Source of the DNA: Faecalicatena fissicatena
GTDB taxonomy: Bacteria; Bacillota; Clostridia; Lachnospirales; Lachnospiraceae
DNA length: 64,000 bases
Assembly: GCA_001028025.1 (NCBI GenBank)
Contig: LDAQ01000079.1
Coordinates: 1-64,000, forward strand
Reading direction: 5' to 3'
Part shown: positions 18,441-27,172 of the stretch, in pieces
Layout of the letters: every line of letters starts with the position of its first letter
How positions within the stretch are numbered: position 1 is the first letter of the stretch
The notes under the pieces: generated by a model
Told to the model about the DNA's origin: nothing
Seen by the model: the letters and a program-made list of their open reading frames with translations, nothing else
The model's database searches: none
Position numbers and translations under genes: made by a program

Positions 18441-19166
18441 CTAATCCCCAATCTCACTATTAAGAATAATATCCAGGAGTTTGTTGAAATCCAGTACGGA
18501 CAGTTTTCCGCGTTCTGTGGATATGATTCCTTCTTTTCTCCAGTCGCTTAATATTTTGGCCGCTGTCTGCCTGGCCATTCCTGAGGAAAAGGCAAGCGCA
18601 CTCTGGGTGATGCGGATATTCATGCTTTTCTGTTTGCTGTTTGTGGTCAGGTTGACAATGGTAGAGGCAAGCCGCCCCGGGGCATCCAGGTACATGGCGT
18701 TGACCATGTGCTGTGCGGAATTCAGCAGGCGGTCGATCAGTTCATGAATGATAACTTTGCATACACAGGGATTGTTCCAGACTGCTTCTAAAAAATAATT
18801 TTTGGGAATAGAGATTAACTGACAATCCTCCAGAGTCAGCGCTGTATTGGGATAGGGTTCATTTGTCAGCATGCCCATCTCTCCGAAATATTCGCCGTCG
18901 CTCCTCACCTTTACAATAATATCTGCGCTGGTTCCGTAAAATACGGATTCCATTATGTAGCCGGATTTAATAATGTATAAGTGATTGGATGACTCATCTT
19001 TTCTGTAAATTGTTGCACCTTTTTTCTTATGGACGACCCGACAGTGCGTGGAAAGTTCAATAAGCTGTTTGACAGGGATATTTTCAAACAGTGCGGTTGC
19101 TTTCAATGACTGAAAAATCGCTTGTTCTTCTTTGCTTAAGTCTTGGAGTTTGGTTGCTTTGTCCAT
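18441..19166 (-). CDS. CRP/FNR family transcriptional regulator
   Basis: A 241-residue regulator. Residues 25-140 form the cyclic-nucleotide-binding-type beta roll (GEYFGEMGMLTNEPYPNTA resembles the phosphate-binding cassette). Residues 165-235 form the winged helix-turn-helix, with recognition-helix region ARQTAAKILSDWR. No cysteine pattern for an FNR iron-sulfur cluster is seen in the N-terminus. The recognition helix has RQT where CRP has RET, in keeping with a half-site other than TGTGA. The start at 19166 (MDKATK) is taken because GCAGG precedes it; the frame stays open 26 codons upstream. It lies between the two hydrolases and is divergent from the permease. TGTCA-N6-TGACA sites in front of the permease and hydrolase 1 are its probable targets. 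Confidence 0.85.
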   Translation of the reverse strand: MDKATKLQDLSKEEQAIFQSLKATALFENIPVKQLIELSTHCRVVHKKKGATIYRKDESSNHLYIIKSGYIMESVFYGTSADIIVKVRSDGEYFGEMGMLTNEPYPNTALTLEDCQLISIPKNYFLEAVWNNPCVCKVIIHELIDRLLNSAQHMVNAMYLDAPGRLASTIVNLTTNSKQKSMNIRITQSALAFSSGMARQTAAKILSDWRKEGIISTERGKLSVLDFNKLLDIILNSEIGD

Positions 19167-19255
19167 ATTACCTGCAGTCCTTTCTTTATTATGTGCTACT
19201 AGGAGTTTAACATATTGCACAAAAAAATGGAATAAACAACTCAAAATTAGGGAAA

Positions 19256-19298
19256 TGTCACATGCCTGACACTTTGAGAGTCAGAAATTAGGTATAGT
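19256..19298 (+). promoter_or_regulatory. CRP-family operator and -10 of the APC permease promoter
   Basis: TGTCA-CATGCC-TGACA (19256-19271) is a perfect 5-base inverted repeat. TATAGT at 19293-19298 implies a start near 19305, so the site is centred at -41.5. No -35 hexamer is seen at 17-base spacing, as expected for class II activation. The site also lies in the divergent regulator's upstream region. Confidence 0.65.
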
Positions 19299-19333
19299 TA
19301 ACTAAAATAAACAGAAAGAAAAGAGGTAGGTAG

Positions 19334-20722
19334 ATGAAAAAACAGAAAATGAATTTGTTGTCCTGTATCTTAATGGGTATCGGAAGTATCATAGGTGCCA
19401 GCGTATTTGCCACAACACCTATTGCCATTAAGATTATTGGAGGTAATGGGATTGTTATCGGTTTCATCTGTGCGGCGCTGTTTGTATTTCTCCGCAGTAT
19501 CCCCGAGATGTTACTGGTTTCAGCATTACCTGCTAACGGCGGCTCCTACATGTACCTGACAAGACTGGTCCATCCGGTTATGGGTGCGTGGGATGCATTT
19601 AACGAATTGGTGGTAGGTGTTATGAAGATCGCAACCATGGCATTAACGTTTTCTACATACTTTTGCATGCTGGTTCCGGCATGCCCCGAGAAAGCAGCAG
19701 CAGTCGCCTGCATCATAATTTTTACAATTATTTCTTGTTTTGGCATCAAGTTTTCATCCACGGTACAGAATGTCTGTGTAGCAGTTCTGCTTGTTGCATT
19801 AGGTGTCTATATCTTTGGCGGATGGGGAGCAGCAGTCGTATCTCTGGGAGAAGTGATTTCTACAACATTCCAGCTCGGAGCACTCTGGGCAGCCATGGGA
19901 ATTATGCACGGCAGCCTGATTGGTGCGAATGTACTTTACTACTCAGCAGAGGAAATCGAGAATCCTGGCAAGAACGTGCCCGTCGCATACCTTGTCAGTA
20001 CACTGGCAACAGCAGTTATCTATGCAGCAGTTGCATATGTAACAGTAGGCGTTATGCCTAATTTTTACGAGATTGACAACCTGGCACAGGTTGCAGGAGA
20101 ATTCATGGGCCCCGGAATGCTGATGTTCTTTGTGGCTGGCGGCGCACTCCTAGCAGTTGTGACAAGTATCAACTCCGCTATGATGATGTTCTCACGGATT
20201 AACTTCGCAGCAGCAAGAGACGGCCTGTTCCCGAGTAAAATCTGTGAGTCTAATAAACATGGCGCTCCAGCCTTTTCACTTTGGGTAAACTCCGTGATCG
20301 CTATTGCGGCAATCGTTTCAGGATTTAACCTTGACGATGTCGTAAAGATTACGACAATTCCTGGCCTATTATTGCTGCCGATTACTTTCTTCAGTATTTT
20401 CATGCTGCCAAGAAAGTTCCCCAATGCATATAAAAATGCTTATATCCGGACACCTCATATCTTAAACTGTCTGCTGACTGCTGCAGCGGGTGTTATGTGT
20501 GTACTGCTTGGAAGCTATGTACTGTTCCAGATGTCCTCTAAGAACTGGATTACAATGGTTATCTTCTATATCTGTGCTATTATTTATACAATGATACGCC
20601 GGAAATATGTTCTGGATAAAAAAGGCTACGATATTTTTGCAAAGATGAAAGAACCATACGAACCATGGCATAAAATGGAAGAGCAGGCAAAAGCAGAGAT
20701 CGAGGGCGGCACGGCCAGTTGA
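19334..20722 (+). CDS. APC superfamily amino acid permease
   Basis: A 462-residue polytopic membrane transporter of the amino acid-polyamine-organocation superfamily. About 12 hydrophobic segments are visible, starting with the family GSIIGASVF motif at residues 17-25. ANGGSYMYLTR near 67 and the EEIENPGKNVP loop near 197 (amphipathic, between segments 6 and 7) are characteristic. The C-terminus is charged. Start ATG follows AGAGGTAGG. The promoter carries a CRP-type site at -41.5. The gene lies between a regulator and a second hydrolase, so it probably imports the substrate of the hydrolases or exchanges a product. The substrate cannot be deduced. Confidence 0.88.
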   Translation: MKKQKMNLLSCILMGIGSIIGASVFATTPIAIKIIGGNGIVIGFICAALFVFLRSIPEMLLVSALPANGGSYMYLTRLVHPVMGAWDAFNELVVGVMKIATMALTFSTYFCMLVPACPEKAAAVACIIIFTIISCFGIKFSSTVQNVCVAVLLVALGVYIFGGWGAAVVSLGEVISTTFQLGALWAAMGIMHGSLIGANVLYYSAEEIENPGKNVPVAYLVSTLATAVIYAAVAYVTVGVMPNFYEIDNLAQVAGEFMGPGMLMFFVAGGALLAVVTSINSAMMMFSRINFAAARDGLFPSKICESNKHGAPAFSLWVNSVIAIAAIVSGFNLDDVVKITTIPGLLLLPITFFSIFMLPRKFPNAYKNAYIRTPHILNCLLTAAAGVMCVLLGSYVLFQMSSKNWITMVIFYICAIIYTMIRRKYVLDKKGYDIFAKMKEPYEPWHKMEEQAKAEIEGGTAS

Positions 20723-20723
20723 T

Positions 20724-20740
20724 TGTCTTGTAAGATGACA
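20724..20740. promoter_or_regulatory. Weak third CRP-like site before hydrolase copy 2
   Basis: TGTCT-N7-TGACA at 20724-20740. The spacer is one base longer than at the two better sites and no clear -10 follows at the matching distance, so this may be chance. Confidence 0.25.
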
Positions 20741-20750
20741 TACAAAATTA

Positions 20751-20791
20751 AAAAAATGGTGTGTACGTGACAACGGTACACACCATTTTTT
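20751..20791 (+). terminator. Intrinsic terminator between permease and hydrolase copy 2
   Basis: AAAAAATGGTGTGTAC pairs perfectly with GTACACACCATTTTTT around a 9-base loop. The symmetrical A and T tracts allow termination in both directions. Hydrolase 2 needs either read-through or its own promoter. Confidence 0.9.
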
Positions 20792-20828
20792 GATACGATA
20801 TATACATGAAAAGGAGGTACGAATTACT

Positions 20829-22649
20829 ATGAAGAAAAAGATAACAGAAGTTTTGGGGATTGATGTTATTCCAAATTATTGGGATAAACGTTATGTGAAG
20901 AATCTTGACAAATTATCGAGGGCCATGTATGAAGTGGAGTACCATGGGGACGTATGGATGACGATGAGGGACGGTGTGCGCCTCTGCGCAGATGTATACC
21001 TTCCTGAAGGAGCCGGCCCGGTGCCGGCCCTTGTGAGCTGGTCAGCATACAGTAAAGAGATGCAGGGTATCAAAAGAGGTGCGATTCCGCCGGAATCTCT
21101 GTTGTTTGACCATAGTCTGGAAGCCGGTGACATAGAGTATTTTGTTAAGAGAGGATATGCATATATTATTCCGGATCCGAGAGGAATCGGTAAGAGCGAA
21201 GGGGAATTCTACGGTGTATATAACCCGCAGGAGCACCTGGACATTTATGATACGATTGAATGGGCAGCTGATCAGGAATGGTGTGACAGCAATGTAGGCA
21301 TGATCGGATATTCTTATTTTGGTATATGCCAGATACTTGCAGCCGCTCAGCAGCCTCCTCATCTGAAATGCATTATGCCGTGTTCTTTTGTTGATGATTA
21401 CTATCAGCACGGATATTATGGCGGTGTTCCGTCCACTTACATGAGTATTTACTGGGAACTTTGCCCGTCCAATAATCCGCTTCCGTGGTCACTGAAGATG
21501 TACGGGGAAGATAAGGTGAAAGAGATGATGAAAGAGCGCCTGAGGGATCCGGATATTGCGGTAAATTCATATTTTACAAAGATCCTGACAACATGGCCTC
21601 CGACATATCATACTTTCTACCTGGATTATCTGCTTCATCCGCTAGATGATGAGTACTGGAAACAGCGTTCTGCAAACCAGATGTATGATAAAGTAAAAGT
21701 GCCGGTATACCTGCACTGTGCATGGTCACCTATTGGAAGGTGGAGTGCACCTATCTTTTCGGCAATGAGTGACGACAGACTACAAGTGCCAAAACGCTTG
21801 GGCGTACTGGAGGGATATGATGGGCTGGAGCTGCCGTACCGTGCATTAAATGAAGAGTGCCTGAGATGGTATGATCACTGGATGAAAGGCGTGGATACGG
21901 GAATAATGGATGAGCCTCCCTATAAGTTCTGCATTATCAACGGGGGTACCCGTTATGAGAATGAATGGCCGCTTAAGAGAACACAATGGCAAAAGATGTA
22001 TCTGCGTTCATTTAATCGCCTGCGCTGGGACAAAGAGCCGGATAAAGATCTGCCGCCGGATGGATTTACACATTTACCGCCGTCTGTTTCTACCGAAGTG
22101 AACAAGATTGTCTATAAATCGTCACGCTTTCCACAGGACAGGGAAATCACAGGGCCAATGGAGCTTCATCTGTGGGCATCGATTGATGCAGAGGATGCAA
22201 ATTTTGTATGCAGCCTGTTTGATATACTGCCGGACGGTACAAGAATGCCTCTGCTGCGCTACGGGGCATTGAAAGCTTCTCATCCGCTGGATGAAGAGAA
22301 GTCAACAATCGGCGCACCGGTACATGACAACAGCGTGTCTGTTCCTGTTACTCCGGGAGAAATCCGTGAATATGTGATTGAGATGAATCCGACCTCTATG
22401 ATTATTCCGGCCGGCCACTCACTGGAGCTGGAAATCTCAAGCCAGTGCCCAAATGCGTGCCATACAGAGAGCTGGACTGGCAAGGTTGGAAATATGAATG
22501 TTATACCGTCAAATACGACGACTGCTTATAAGATATACAGGGATAATAATCATCCTTCTTATCTGCTGCTTCCGGTAATTCCTTATACAGATCCGGAACA
22601 ATGGGTGCAGGCTTATGAGAACTGGGATGAGATTGAGATAAACGAATAG
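20829..22649 (+). CDS. CocE/NonD family hydrolase (peptidase S15-like), copy 2
   Basis: A 606-residue paralogue of the hydrolase at 16479, with the same order of domains: alpha/beta hydrolase fold with GYSYFG nucleophile elbow near residue 163, DPRGIGKSEG near 116, and C-terminal PepX_C jelly-roll with ITGPMELHLWAS near 450. No signal peptide. ATG 20829 follows AAGGAGGT. The upstream ribosome region resembles that of copy 1 (GGAGGTACGA), which suggests duplication together with leader sequence. Retention of two copies around one transporter and one regulator suggests different but related substrates. Its stop is followed 6 bases later by a boxed-hairpin element. Confidence 0.87.
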   Translation: MKKKITEVLGIDVIPNYWDKRYVKNLDKLSRAMYEVEYHGDVWMTMRDGVRLCADVYLPEGAGPVPALVSWSAYSKEMQGIKRGAIPPESLLFDHSLEAGDIEYFVKRGYAYIIPDPRGIGKSEGEFYGVYNPQEHLDIYDTIEWAADQEWCDSNVGMIGYSYFGICQILAAAQQPPHLKCIMPCSFVDDYYQHGYYGGVPSTYMSIYWELCPSNNPLPWSLKMYGEDKVKEMMKERLRDPDIAVNSYFTKILTTWPPTYHTFYLDYLLHPLDDEYWKQRSANQMYDKVKVPVYLHCAWSPIGRWSAPIFSAMSDDRLQVPKRLGVLEGYDGLELPYRALNEECLRWYDHWMKGVDTGIMDEPPYKFCIINGGTRYENEWPLKRTQWQKMYLRSFNRLRWDKEPDKDLPPDGFTHLPPSVSTEVNKIVYKSSRFPQDREITGPMELHLWASIDAEDANFVCSLFDILPDGTRMPLLRYGALKASHPLDEEKSTIGAPVHDNSVSVPVTPGEIREYVIEMNPTSMIIPAGHSLELEISSQCPNACHTESWTGKVGNMNVIPSNTTTAYKIYRDNNHPSYLLLPVIPYTDPEQWVQAYENWDEIEINE

Positions 22650-22655
22650 CCGGTT

Positions 22656-22745
22656 AGGGGACGCTTTGTGGAATCGAGGCAGGGGTCTTGCGGTGCATCC
22701 GCAAGCCCCCTGCCTCGATTCCGTAAAACTGGTGCATCCTGGCGG
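22656..22745 (+). repeat. Boxed-hairpin element B (small form)
   Basis: The 5' box is AGGGGACGCT (22656-22665). GGAATCGAGGCAGGGG plus CTTGCGG pair with 22699-22722 with one internal mismatch, giving 23 bp around a TGCAT loop. The 3' side is ACTGGTGCATCCTGGCGG (22728-22745). The intergenic sequence after it (to 22977) and the start of the next gene are strikingly rich in G and T. Confidence 0.65.
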
Positions 22746-22758
22746 TATATGGGATCCA

Positions 22759-22796
22759 TTTACCTTAGGAGACCCTGGGTAAAAGGGAGTTTTTTA
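22759..22796 (+). terminator. Weak hairpin with T run in the aspA leader
   Basis: TTTACC and GGGTAAA form an imperfect stem followed by AGGGAGTTTTTT. This may end transcription from the hydrolase or act as a leader attenuator. Nothing else is recognisable from here to the aspA ribosome site. Confidence 0.35.
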
Positions 22797-22977
22797 TGTC
22801 TGATGCGGGGACGGCTTCGTACATCTGCCACAGGGGATGATGCATTTGCAGCAGGGATGCGGGTAAATATAAGTGAATGGTTATATGTAGTATATGAATA
22901 TCTGTCTTTGCTTATGGGCGGATTGAGACTTATAATGTGTCTTATAAATGGAAGTTATTGTTAGGAGGTCTTAGGTT

Positions 22978-24426
22978 ATGGTTATGACGAAGAATGTAGA
23001 TGGGTTGGAGTGTAGGACGGAGAAGGATTCTATTGGATCTAAGGAGATTCCGGAAGGGGTTTATTATGGGGTCCAGTCTTTGCGGGCTGCGGAAAATTTC
23101 AGGATTACGGGGCTGTCTATGCATCCGGAGGTTATTAACAGCCTGGCGCAGATTAAGAAGGCTGCAGCAATGACCAATTGTGAGGTTGGTCTTTTGGATA
23201 AGCATATTGCGGAGGCTATTGTGAAGGCTTGTGATGAGATTCTGGCGGGGAAGCTGCATGAGGCGTTTATTGTAGATCCGATCCAGGGGGGCGCAGGGAC
23301 TTCTATTAATATGAATGCCAACGAGGTGATTGCGAACAGGGCTATTGAGATACTGGGCGGTCAGAAGGGCGACTATTCTATCGTGCATCCGAATGACCAT
23401 GTGAACTGCGGACAGTCTACCAATGATGTGATACCTACTGCTGGGAAGATGACTTCTTTGAAGCTGCTGAAAAATGCGAAGAAGGAATTGGAGCGTTTAC
23501 ATAAAGCTTTTTGTGATAAAGGTGAGGAATTTGACTCTATTATTAAAATGGGCAGGACGCAAATGCAGGATGCGGTCCCGATCAGGCTTGGGCAGGAGTT
23601 CAAGGCGTATTCAGTGGCTATACAGCGGGATATAAACCGGATGGAAAAGGCGCAGGAGGAAATGCGGACTCTGAATCTGGGAGGAACTGCGATTGGTACC
23701 GGTATCAATGCGGATGAAGCATATTTGAGGCGGATTGTTCCGAATCTGGCGCAGATCTGTGACATGGAATTTGTGCAGGCTTATGATCTGATTGATGCCA
23801 CCCAGAATCTGGATCCGTTTGTTGCTGTATCAGGGGCTGTGAAAGCGTGTGCTGTGACACTTTCCAAGATTGCAAATGACTTCAGGCTGATGTCCTCGGG
23901 ACCGAGGTGCGGTTTTGGGGAAATCAACCTGCCGGCAAAGCAGAATGGCTCCTCCATTATGCCCGGCAAGGTAAATCCGGTTATTCCGGAAGTGGTGAAT
24001 CAGGTTGCCTTTAATATTATCGGGAATGATGTTACGATTACGATGGCTGCGGAAGCAGGGCAGCTGGAGCTGAATGCCTTTGAACCGATTGTGTTCTACT
24101 GCCTATTCCAGTCCATTGATACGCTGGCATATGCGGTGGAGACTTTTGTTGATAATTGCGTGGCCGGAATTACGGCAAATAAGGACCGCTGCAAAGAACT
24201 TGTAGATAACAGCGTGGGAATTGTGACGGCCCTCTGCCCGCATGTGGGCTATGCGAAGTCAGCATCTCTGGCAAAAACAGCGATCAGGAGTGGTGTGCCG
24301 GTCAGAAAACTAATCCTGGATGAAGGATTGCTCAATGAGTCAGAGCTGGATGAAATCCTGGATGTGAAGAATATGACAGAGCCAGGTATATCGGGAAAAG
24401 AGCTCATGCTTAAAAAACAGATGTAA
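22978..24426 (+). CDS. aspA: Aspartate ammonia-lyase (aspartase)
   Basis: A 482-residue member of the aspartase/fumarase superfamily. It converts L-aspartate to fumarate and ammonia. The signature GSSIMPGKVNP lies at 324-334 and is followed by VIPEVVNQV, which is typical of aspartase; class II fumarase has TQCE there. The GGAGTSINMNANEV stretch at 104-117 is also aspartase-like. Start ATG 22978 follows AGGAGGT; an ATG two codons later is possible. About 44 of the first 50 codons end in G or T, unlike neighbouring genes, and this fades by about 23.5 kb. It probably forms an operon with the malic enzyme 37 bases downstream. Confidence 0.92.
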   Translation: MVMTKNVDGLECRTEKDSIGSKEIPEGVYYGVQSLRAAENFRITGLSMHPEVINSLAQIKKAAAMTNCEVGLLDKHIAEAIVKACDEILAGKLHEAFIVDPIQGGAGTSINMNANEVIANRAIEILGGQKGDYSIVHPNDHVNCGQSTNDVIPTAGKMTSLKLLKNAKKELERLHKAFCDKGEEFDSIIKMGRTQMQDAVPIRLGQEFKAYSVAIQRDINRMEKAQEEMRTLNLGGTAIGTGINADEAYLRRIVPNLAQICDMEFVQAYDLIDATQNLDPFVAVSGAVKACAVTLSKIANDFRLMSSGPRCGFGEINLPAKQNGSSIMPGKVNPVIPEVVNQVAFNIIGNDVTITMAAEAGQLELNAFEPIVFYCLFQSIDTLAYAVETFVDNCVAGITANKDRCKELVDNSVGIVTALCPHVGYAKSASLAKTAIRSGVPVRKLILDEGLLNESELDEILDVKNMTEPGISGKELMLKKQM

Positions 24427-24463
24427 TCATAAATGTGCAGTAAATAAGAAAGAGGTGTCAGTT

Positions 24464-25627
24464 ATGGATTATGGAAAAGAAGCTTTGGAGATGCATGAAA
24501 AATTTCACGGGAAAATAGAGGTGTGCAGTAAAGTTCCGCTTAAAACAAGGAAGGATCTAAGTACCGCCTATACGCCCGGTGTAGCCAGCCCATGCATGGA
24601 AATCTATAAGGAAGAAGAAAAGGCATACTGCTATACGGCGAAAGGCAATTTGGTTGCCGTTGTGACGGACGGTACCGCAGTGCTTGGTCTTGGGGACATC
24701 GGCCCCAAAGCGGCGATGCCGGTTATGGAGGGGAAGGCAGTACTGTTCAAGGAATTCGGCGGTGTGGATGCATTTCCCATATGTCTGGATACAAAGGATA
24801 CGGAAGAAATTATTGAAACAGTGAAACGTATTGCCCCTGGTTTTGGCGGCATCAATCTGGAGGATATCTGTTCTCCAAAATGTTTTGAGATTGAGCAGAG
24901 GCTGGAAAAAGAGCTGGATATTCCGGTATTTCATGACGACCAGCACGGCACCGCCATTGTAACTACAGCGGCGTTGATGAATGCGCTTAAAGTAGTCCAT
25001 AAAAAAATAGAAGACATCAAAGTTGTGCTTAACGGGCCGGGCAGTGCAGGAACTGCCATTGCAAGAATGATGCTGCATGCAGGTGTAAAGCATATGACAA
25101 TCTGCGATCTGGACGGGATTCTGGCAGAGGGATGCCCCTTTGCAGTGGGACATAAGCTGGAGCTGGCGAGGCTCACAAATCCTGAAAGAATTACCGGAAC
25201 ACTTAGGGATGCGATTAAGGGGGCGGATGTTTTTGTGGGGGTTTCTGCTGGGAACATCCTGACAAAAGAGATGGTAAGTACTATGGCAGCAGAGCCGGTA
25301 GTGTTCGCTATGGCAAATCCGACACCGGAGATTACATACGAGGACGCCGTGGAAGCAGGGGTAAAGGTAATGGGAACCGGACGTTCGGATTACCCAAATC
25401 AGATAAACAATGTACTTGCCTTCCCTGGGCTGTTCCGGGGGGCGCTTGATGCCGGGGCCAGAGACATCACCTATGACATGAAGCTGGCAGCTGCGCGGGC
25501 AATTGCATCTCTGGTAACGGAAGAAGAACTGAAACCGGATTATATCATTCCATCCCCGTTTGATAAACGAGTGGCGGTCAAAGTGGCAGAAGAAGTAGCA
25601 AAATGTGCTCATGTGTCAGTTTTCTGA
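24464..25627 (+). CDS. NAD(P)-dependent malic enzyme
   Basis: A 387-residue oxidative decarboxylase that converts malate to pyruvate and CO2 while reducing NAD(P). It has the short bacterial form with an N-terminal malic domain (AYTPGVASPC near 36, VVTDGTAVLGLGDIGP near 70) and an NAD-binding domain (NGPGSAGTAIARM near 190, ANPTPEI near 288). No phosphotransacetylase domain is attached. ATG 24464 is favoured, with AGAGGTG 7 bases upstream, over a GTG at 24455. With aspA upstream, the pair would take aspartate carbon through fumarate and malate to pyruvate, but no fumarase gene is in the window. Cofactor preference is not clear from sequence. Confidence 0.9.
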   Translation: MDYGKEALEMHEKFHGKIEVCSKVPLKTRKDLSTAYTPGVASPCMEIYKEEEKAYCYTAKGNLVAVVTDGTAVLGLGDIGPKAAMPVMEGKAVLFKEFGGVDAFPICLDTKDTEEIIETVKRIAPGFGGINLEDICSPKCFEIEQRLEKELDIPVFHDDQHGTAIVTTAALMNALKVVHKKIEDIKVVLNGPGSAGTAIARMMLHAGVKHMTICDLDGILAEGCPFAVGHKLELARLTNPERITGTLRDAIKGADVFVGVSAGNILTKEMVSTMAAEPVVFAMANPTPEITYEDAVEAGVKVMGTGRSDYPNQINNVLAFPGLFRGALDAGARDITYDMKLAAARAIASLVTEEELKPDYIIPSPFDKRVAVKVAEEVAKCAHVSVF

Positions 25628-25635
25628 CAGTAAAA

Positions 25636-25690
25636 TTTTCACCGTTCCCTTATACTTTCTTATAGAAAGATAAAGGACGGTGATTTTTTT
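25636..25690 (+). terminator. Terminator-like hairpin covering the next gene's ribosome site
   Basis: TCACCGT (25639-25645) pairs with ACGGTGA (25677-25683), extended imperfectly by the CTTTC/GAAAG arm, and seven T follow. The T run ends exactly at the ATG of the membrane protein, and the 3' arm contains the only ribosome site (AAAGGACGG). The structure can therefore end the malic-enzyme transcript and also hide the ribosome site of the next gene. Confidence 0.7.
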
Positions 25691-26977
25691 ATGGGGACTG
25701 ATTATACATGGGCATTTGACAGAAGCTTTCTGGTATTTCTCCTAATAGCGTTTGTCTCGTTGACAATAGCGGCAAAACTGAAATCTATGATTCCGATGCC
25801 GCTTATTTATGGGTTATTATTTGCAGCTGGATTTGGAACAGGTATCCTTCCCACAGACATGATGCTGTCTGCAAATATGATAGCGGTAGGTACCATTGCA
25901 TTTAATGTACTGGTCATACATTCTGGTACGATGATTAATATTAAATTGCTTAAAACAACTAAGAAAGAATCCCTTCTCTGCATAATAGCATCTCTGATGC
26001 TTGTATTGACCGTTGGATTCGGACTGGTGCCGGTGCTGGGAAAAGGACTGGCATTCCTCGCACCGGGATCCGTAATAGGAGGCGGTGCCTCCTGTGCGAT
26101 TGCATCCAGGTGGGTGCTGGACAAGAATCCAGGGCTCTCTGTGTTTCCATGGCTGATATTCATGTTCCAGGGGTTGTTCAGCGTGCCGGTGGTTACATGG
26201 GCGCTTAAAAGGGAAGGGAAAGCGCTGCTTGCGGAATTCAGAGCAAATAATCCGGGGGCTGCAGCTGAGAATGAAGAAGTTTCCTGTAATAATATCCCGG
26301 ACGTGACAGGCGCGGGTATACCTGTCCGTACTGGCGGAATGCCCATGTCTGATACAGGCAGAGACGGCGGGCCGGGAACGCAAAGGAGAAAACCCTTCTG
26401 TGGCAGAATACCGTTAAAGTATAAAAATACAGCGTATTATCTGGGAATCATTATGATAGTAACCGTTATAAACAATCTGCTCCACAGCACCATACTATCC
26501 GGCCTGAACCTGAATCCCAATATCACAGCACTGTTATTCGGTTTCTTTCTTGGCAGTATTGGGGTCATAGATAAGGCTCCGCTGTTTAAGTCCGATTCTT
26601 ACGGCCTTCTATTGCTGGGGCTGATGGGATTGATGGCAAATACTATGGCGAAATACCCCTGGCAGACATTATTAGGATTCCTTCCGCCCATACTTCTGGT
26701 GTTTGCAGTATCAACTGCGGTGCTGATACTCTGCGGAACCGCGGGAGCAAAAATATGCGGATTCCGTCCCGAACGTGGGATTGCGCTAACAATGAACTGC
26801 ATGATGGGATTTCCCGTTAATGATATGTTGACAGTAAACGCAGCGGCAGGGGCAGAGACAGAGGCAGAAAAAGGGTACATAAAAAGCCAGATAGGACCGG
26901 TATTGGGGATTGGGACCATGCTCATATCCAATGCGGTATCCATACTTATTGTGAGTATCATGGTGATATTTGTGTGA
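25691..26977 (+). CDS. Polytopic membrane protein, putative carrier (GltS/ESS-like two-half organisation)
   Basis: A 428-residue membrane protein with about ten hydrophobic segments in two halves. The halves are separated by a hydrophilic central loop (residues about 175-240) rich in Gly, Pro and charged residues. Each half contains a glycine-rich re-entrant-like stretch (GSVIGGGASCAIASR near 122, MMGFPVNDM near 375). This resembles sodium-dependent glutamate/dicarboxylate carriers but I cannot assign a family with certainty. The position after aspartase and malic enzyme would fit an amino-acid or C4-dicarboxylate transporter. The start ATG is embedded directly after a terminator-like hairpin. 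The G-rich sequence after the stop contains GGGCGCT and AGCTGCGCGGG, possibly an unfilled copy of the boxed-hairpin family. Confidence 0.55.
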   Translation: MGTDYTWAFDRSFLVFLLIAFVSLTIAAKLKSMIPMPLIYGLLFAAGFGTGILPTDMMLSANMIAVGTIAFNVLVIHSGTMINIKLLKTTKKESLLCIIASLMLVLTVGFGLVPVLGKGLAFLAPGSVIGGGASCAIASRWVLDKNPGLSVFPWLIFMFQGLFSVPVVTWALKREGKALLAEFRANNPGAAAENEEVSCNNIPDVTGAGIPVRTGGMPMSDTGRDGGPGTQRRKPFCGRIPLKYKNTAYYLGIIMIVTVINNLLHSTILSGLNLNPNITALLFGFFLGSIGVIDKAPLFKSDSYGLLLLGLMGLMANTMAKYPWQTLLGFLPPILLVFAVSTAVLILCGTAGAKICGFRPERGIALTMNCMMGFPVNDMLTVNAAAGAETEAEKGYIKSQIGPVLGIGTMLISNAVSILIVSIMVIFV

Positions 26978-27120
26978 TGTGTGGTGATGGGGATGTGGGC
27001 GCTAAGGGGGAATAGCTGCGCGGGAAATAGGGGGGAGAAACGGATTAGCAGCAACTTGTCATCTCTGACGAAGTCCGTACCAATCCGTGTAGGGCTCACT
27101 CCTTCCAATCAATTTTCTTC

Positions 27121-27149
27121 TTGCAATATACCCATATGGGGTATATAAT
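27121..27149 (+). promoter_or_regulatory. Copper-responsive promoter with CsoR operator
   Basis: TTGCAA (27121-27126) and TATAAT (27144-27149) have 17-base spacing. The spacer holds the palindrome ATACCC-ATAT-GGGGTAT (27128-27144), the TACCC/GGGGTA type bound by CsoR repressors. Repressor bound here would cover the promoter. Confidence 0.88.
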
Positions 27150-27172
27150 ATCCTTGGAAAGAGGTGATAAGG

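Noticed and set aside
24557..25612. A 351-codon minus-strand frame opposite the malic enzyme
   Set aside because: The plus strand encodes a complete malic enzyme with all motifs; the opposite frame is rich in Cys, His and Arg and matches nothing.
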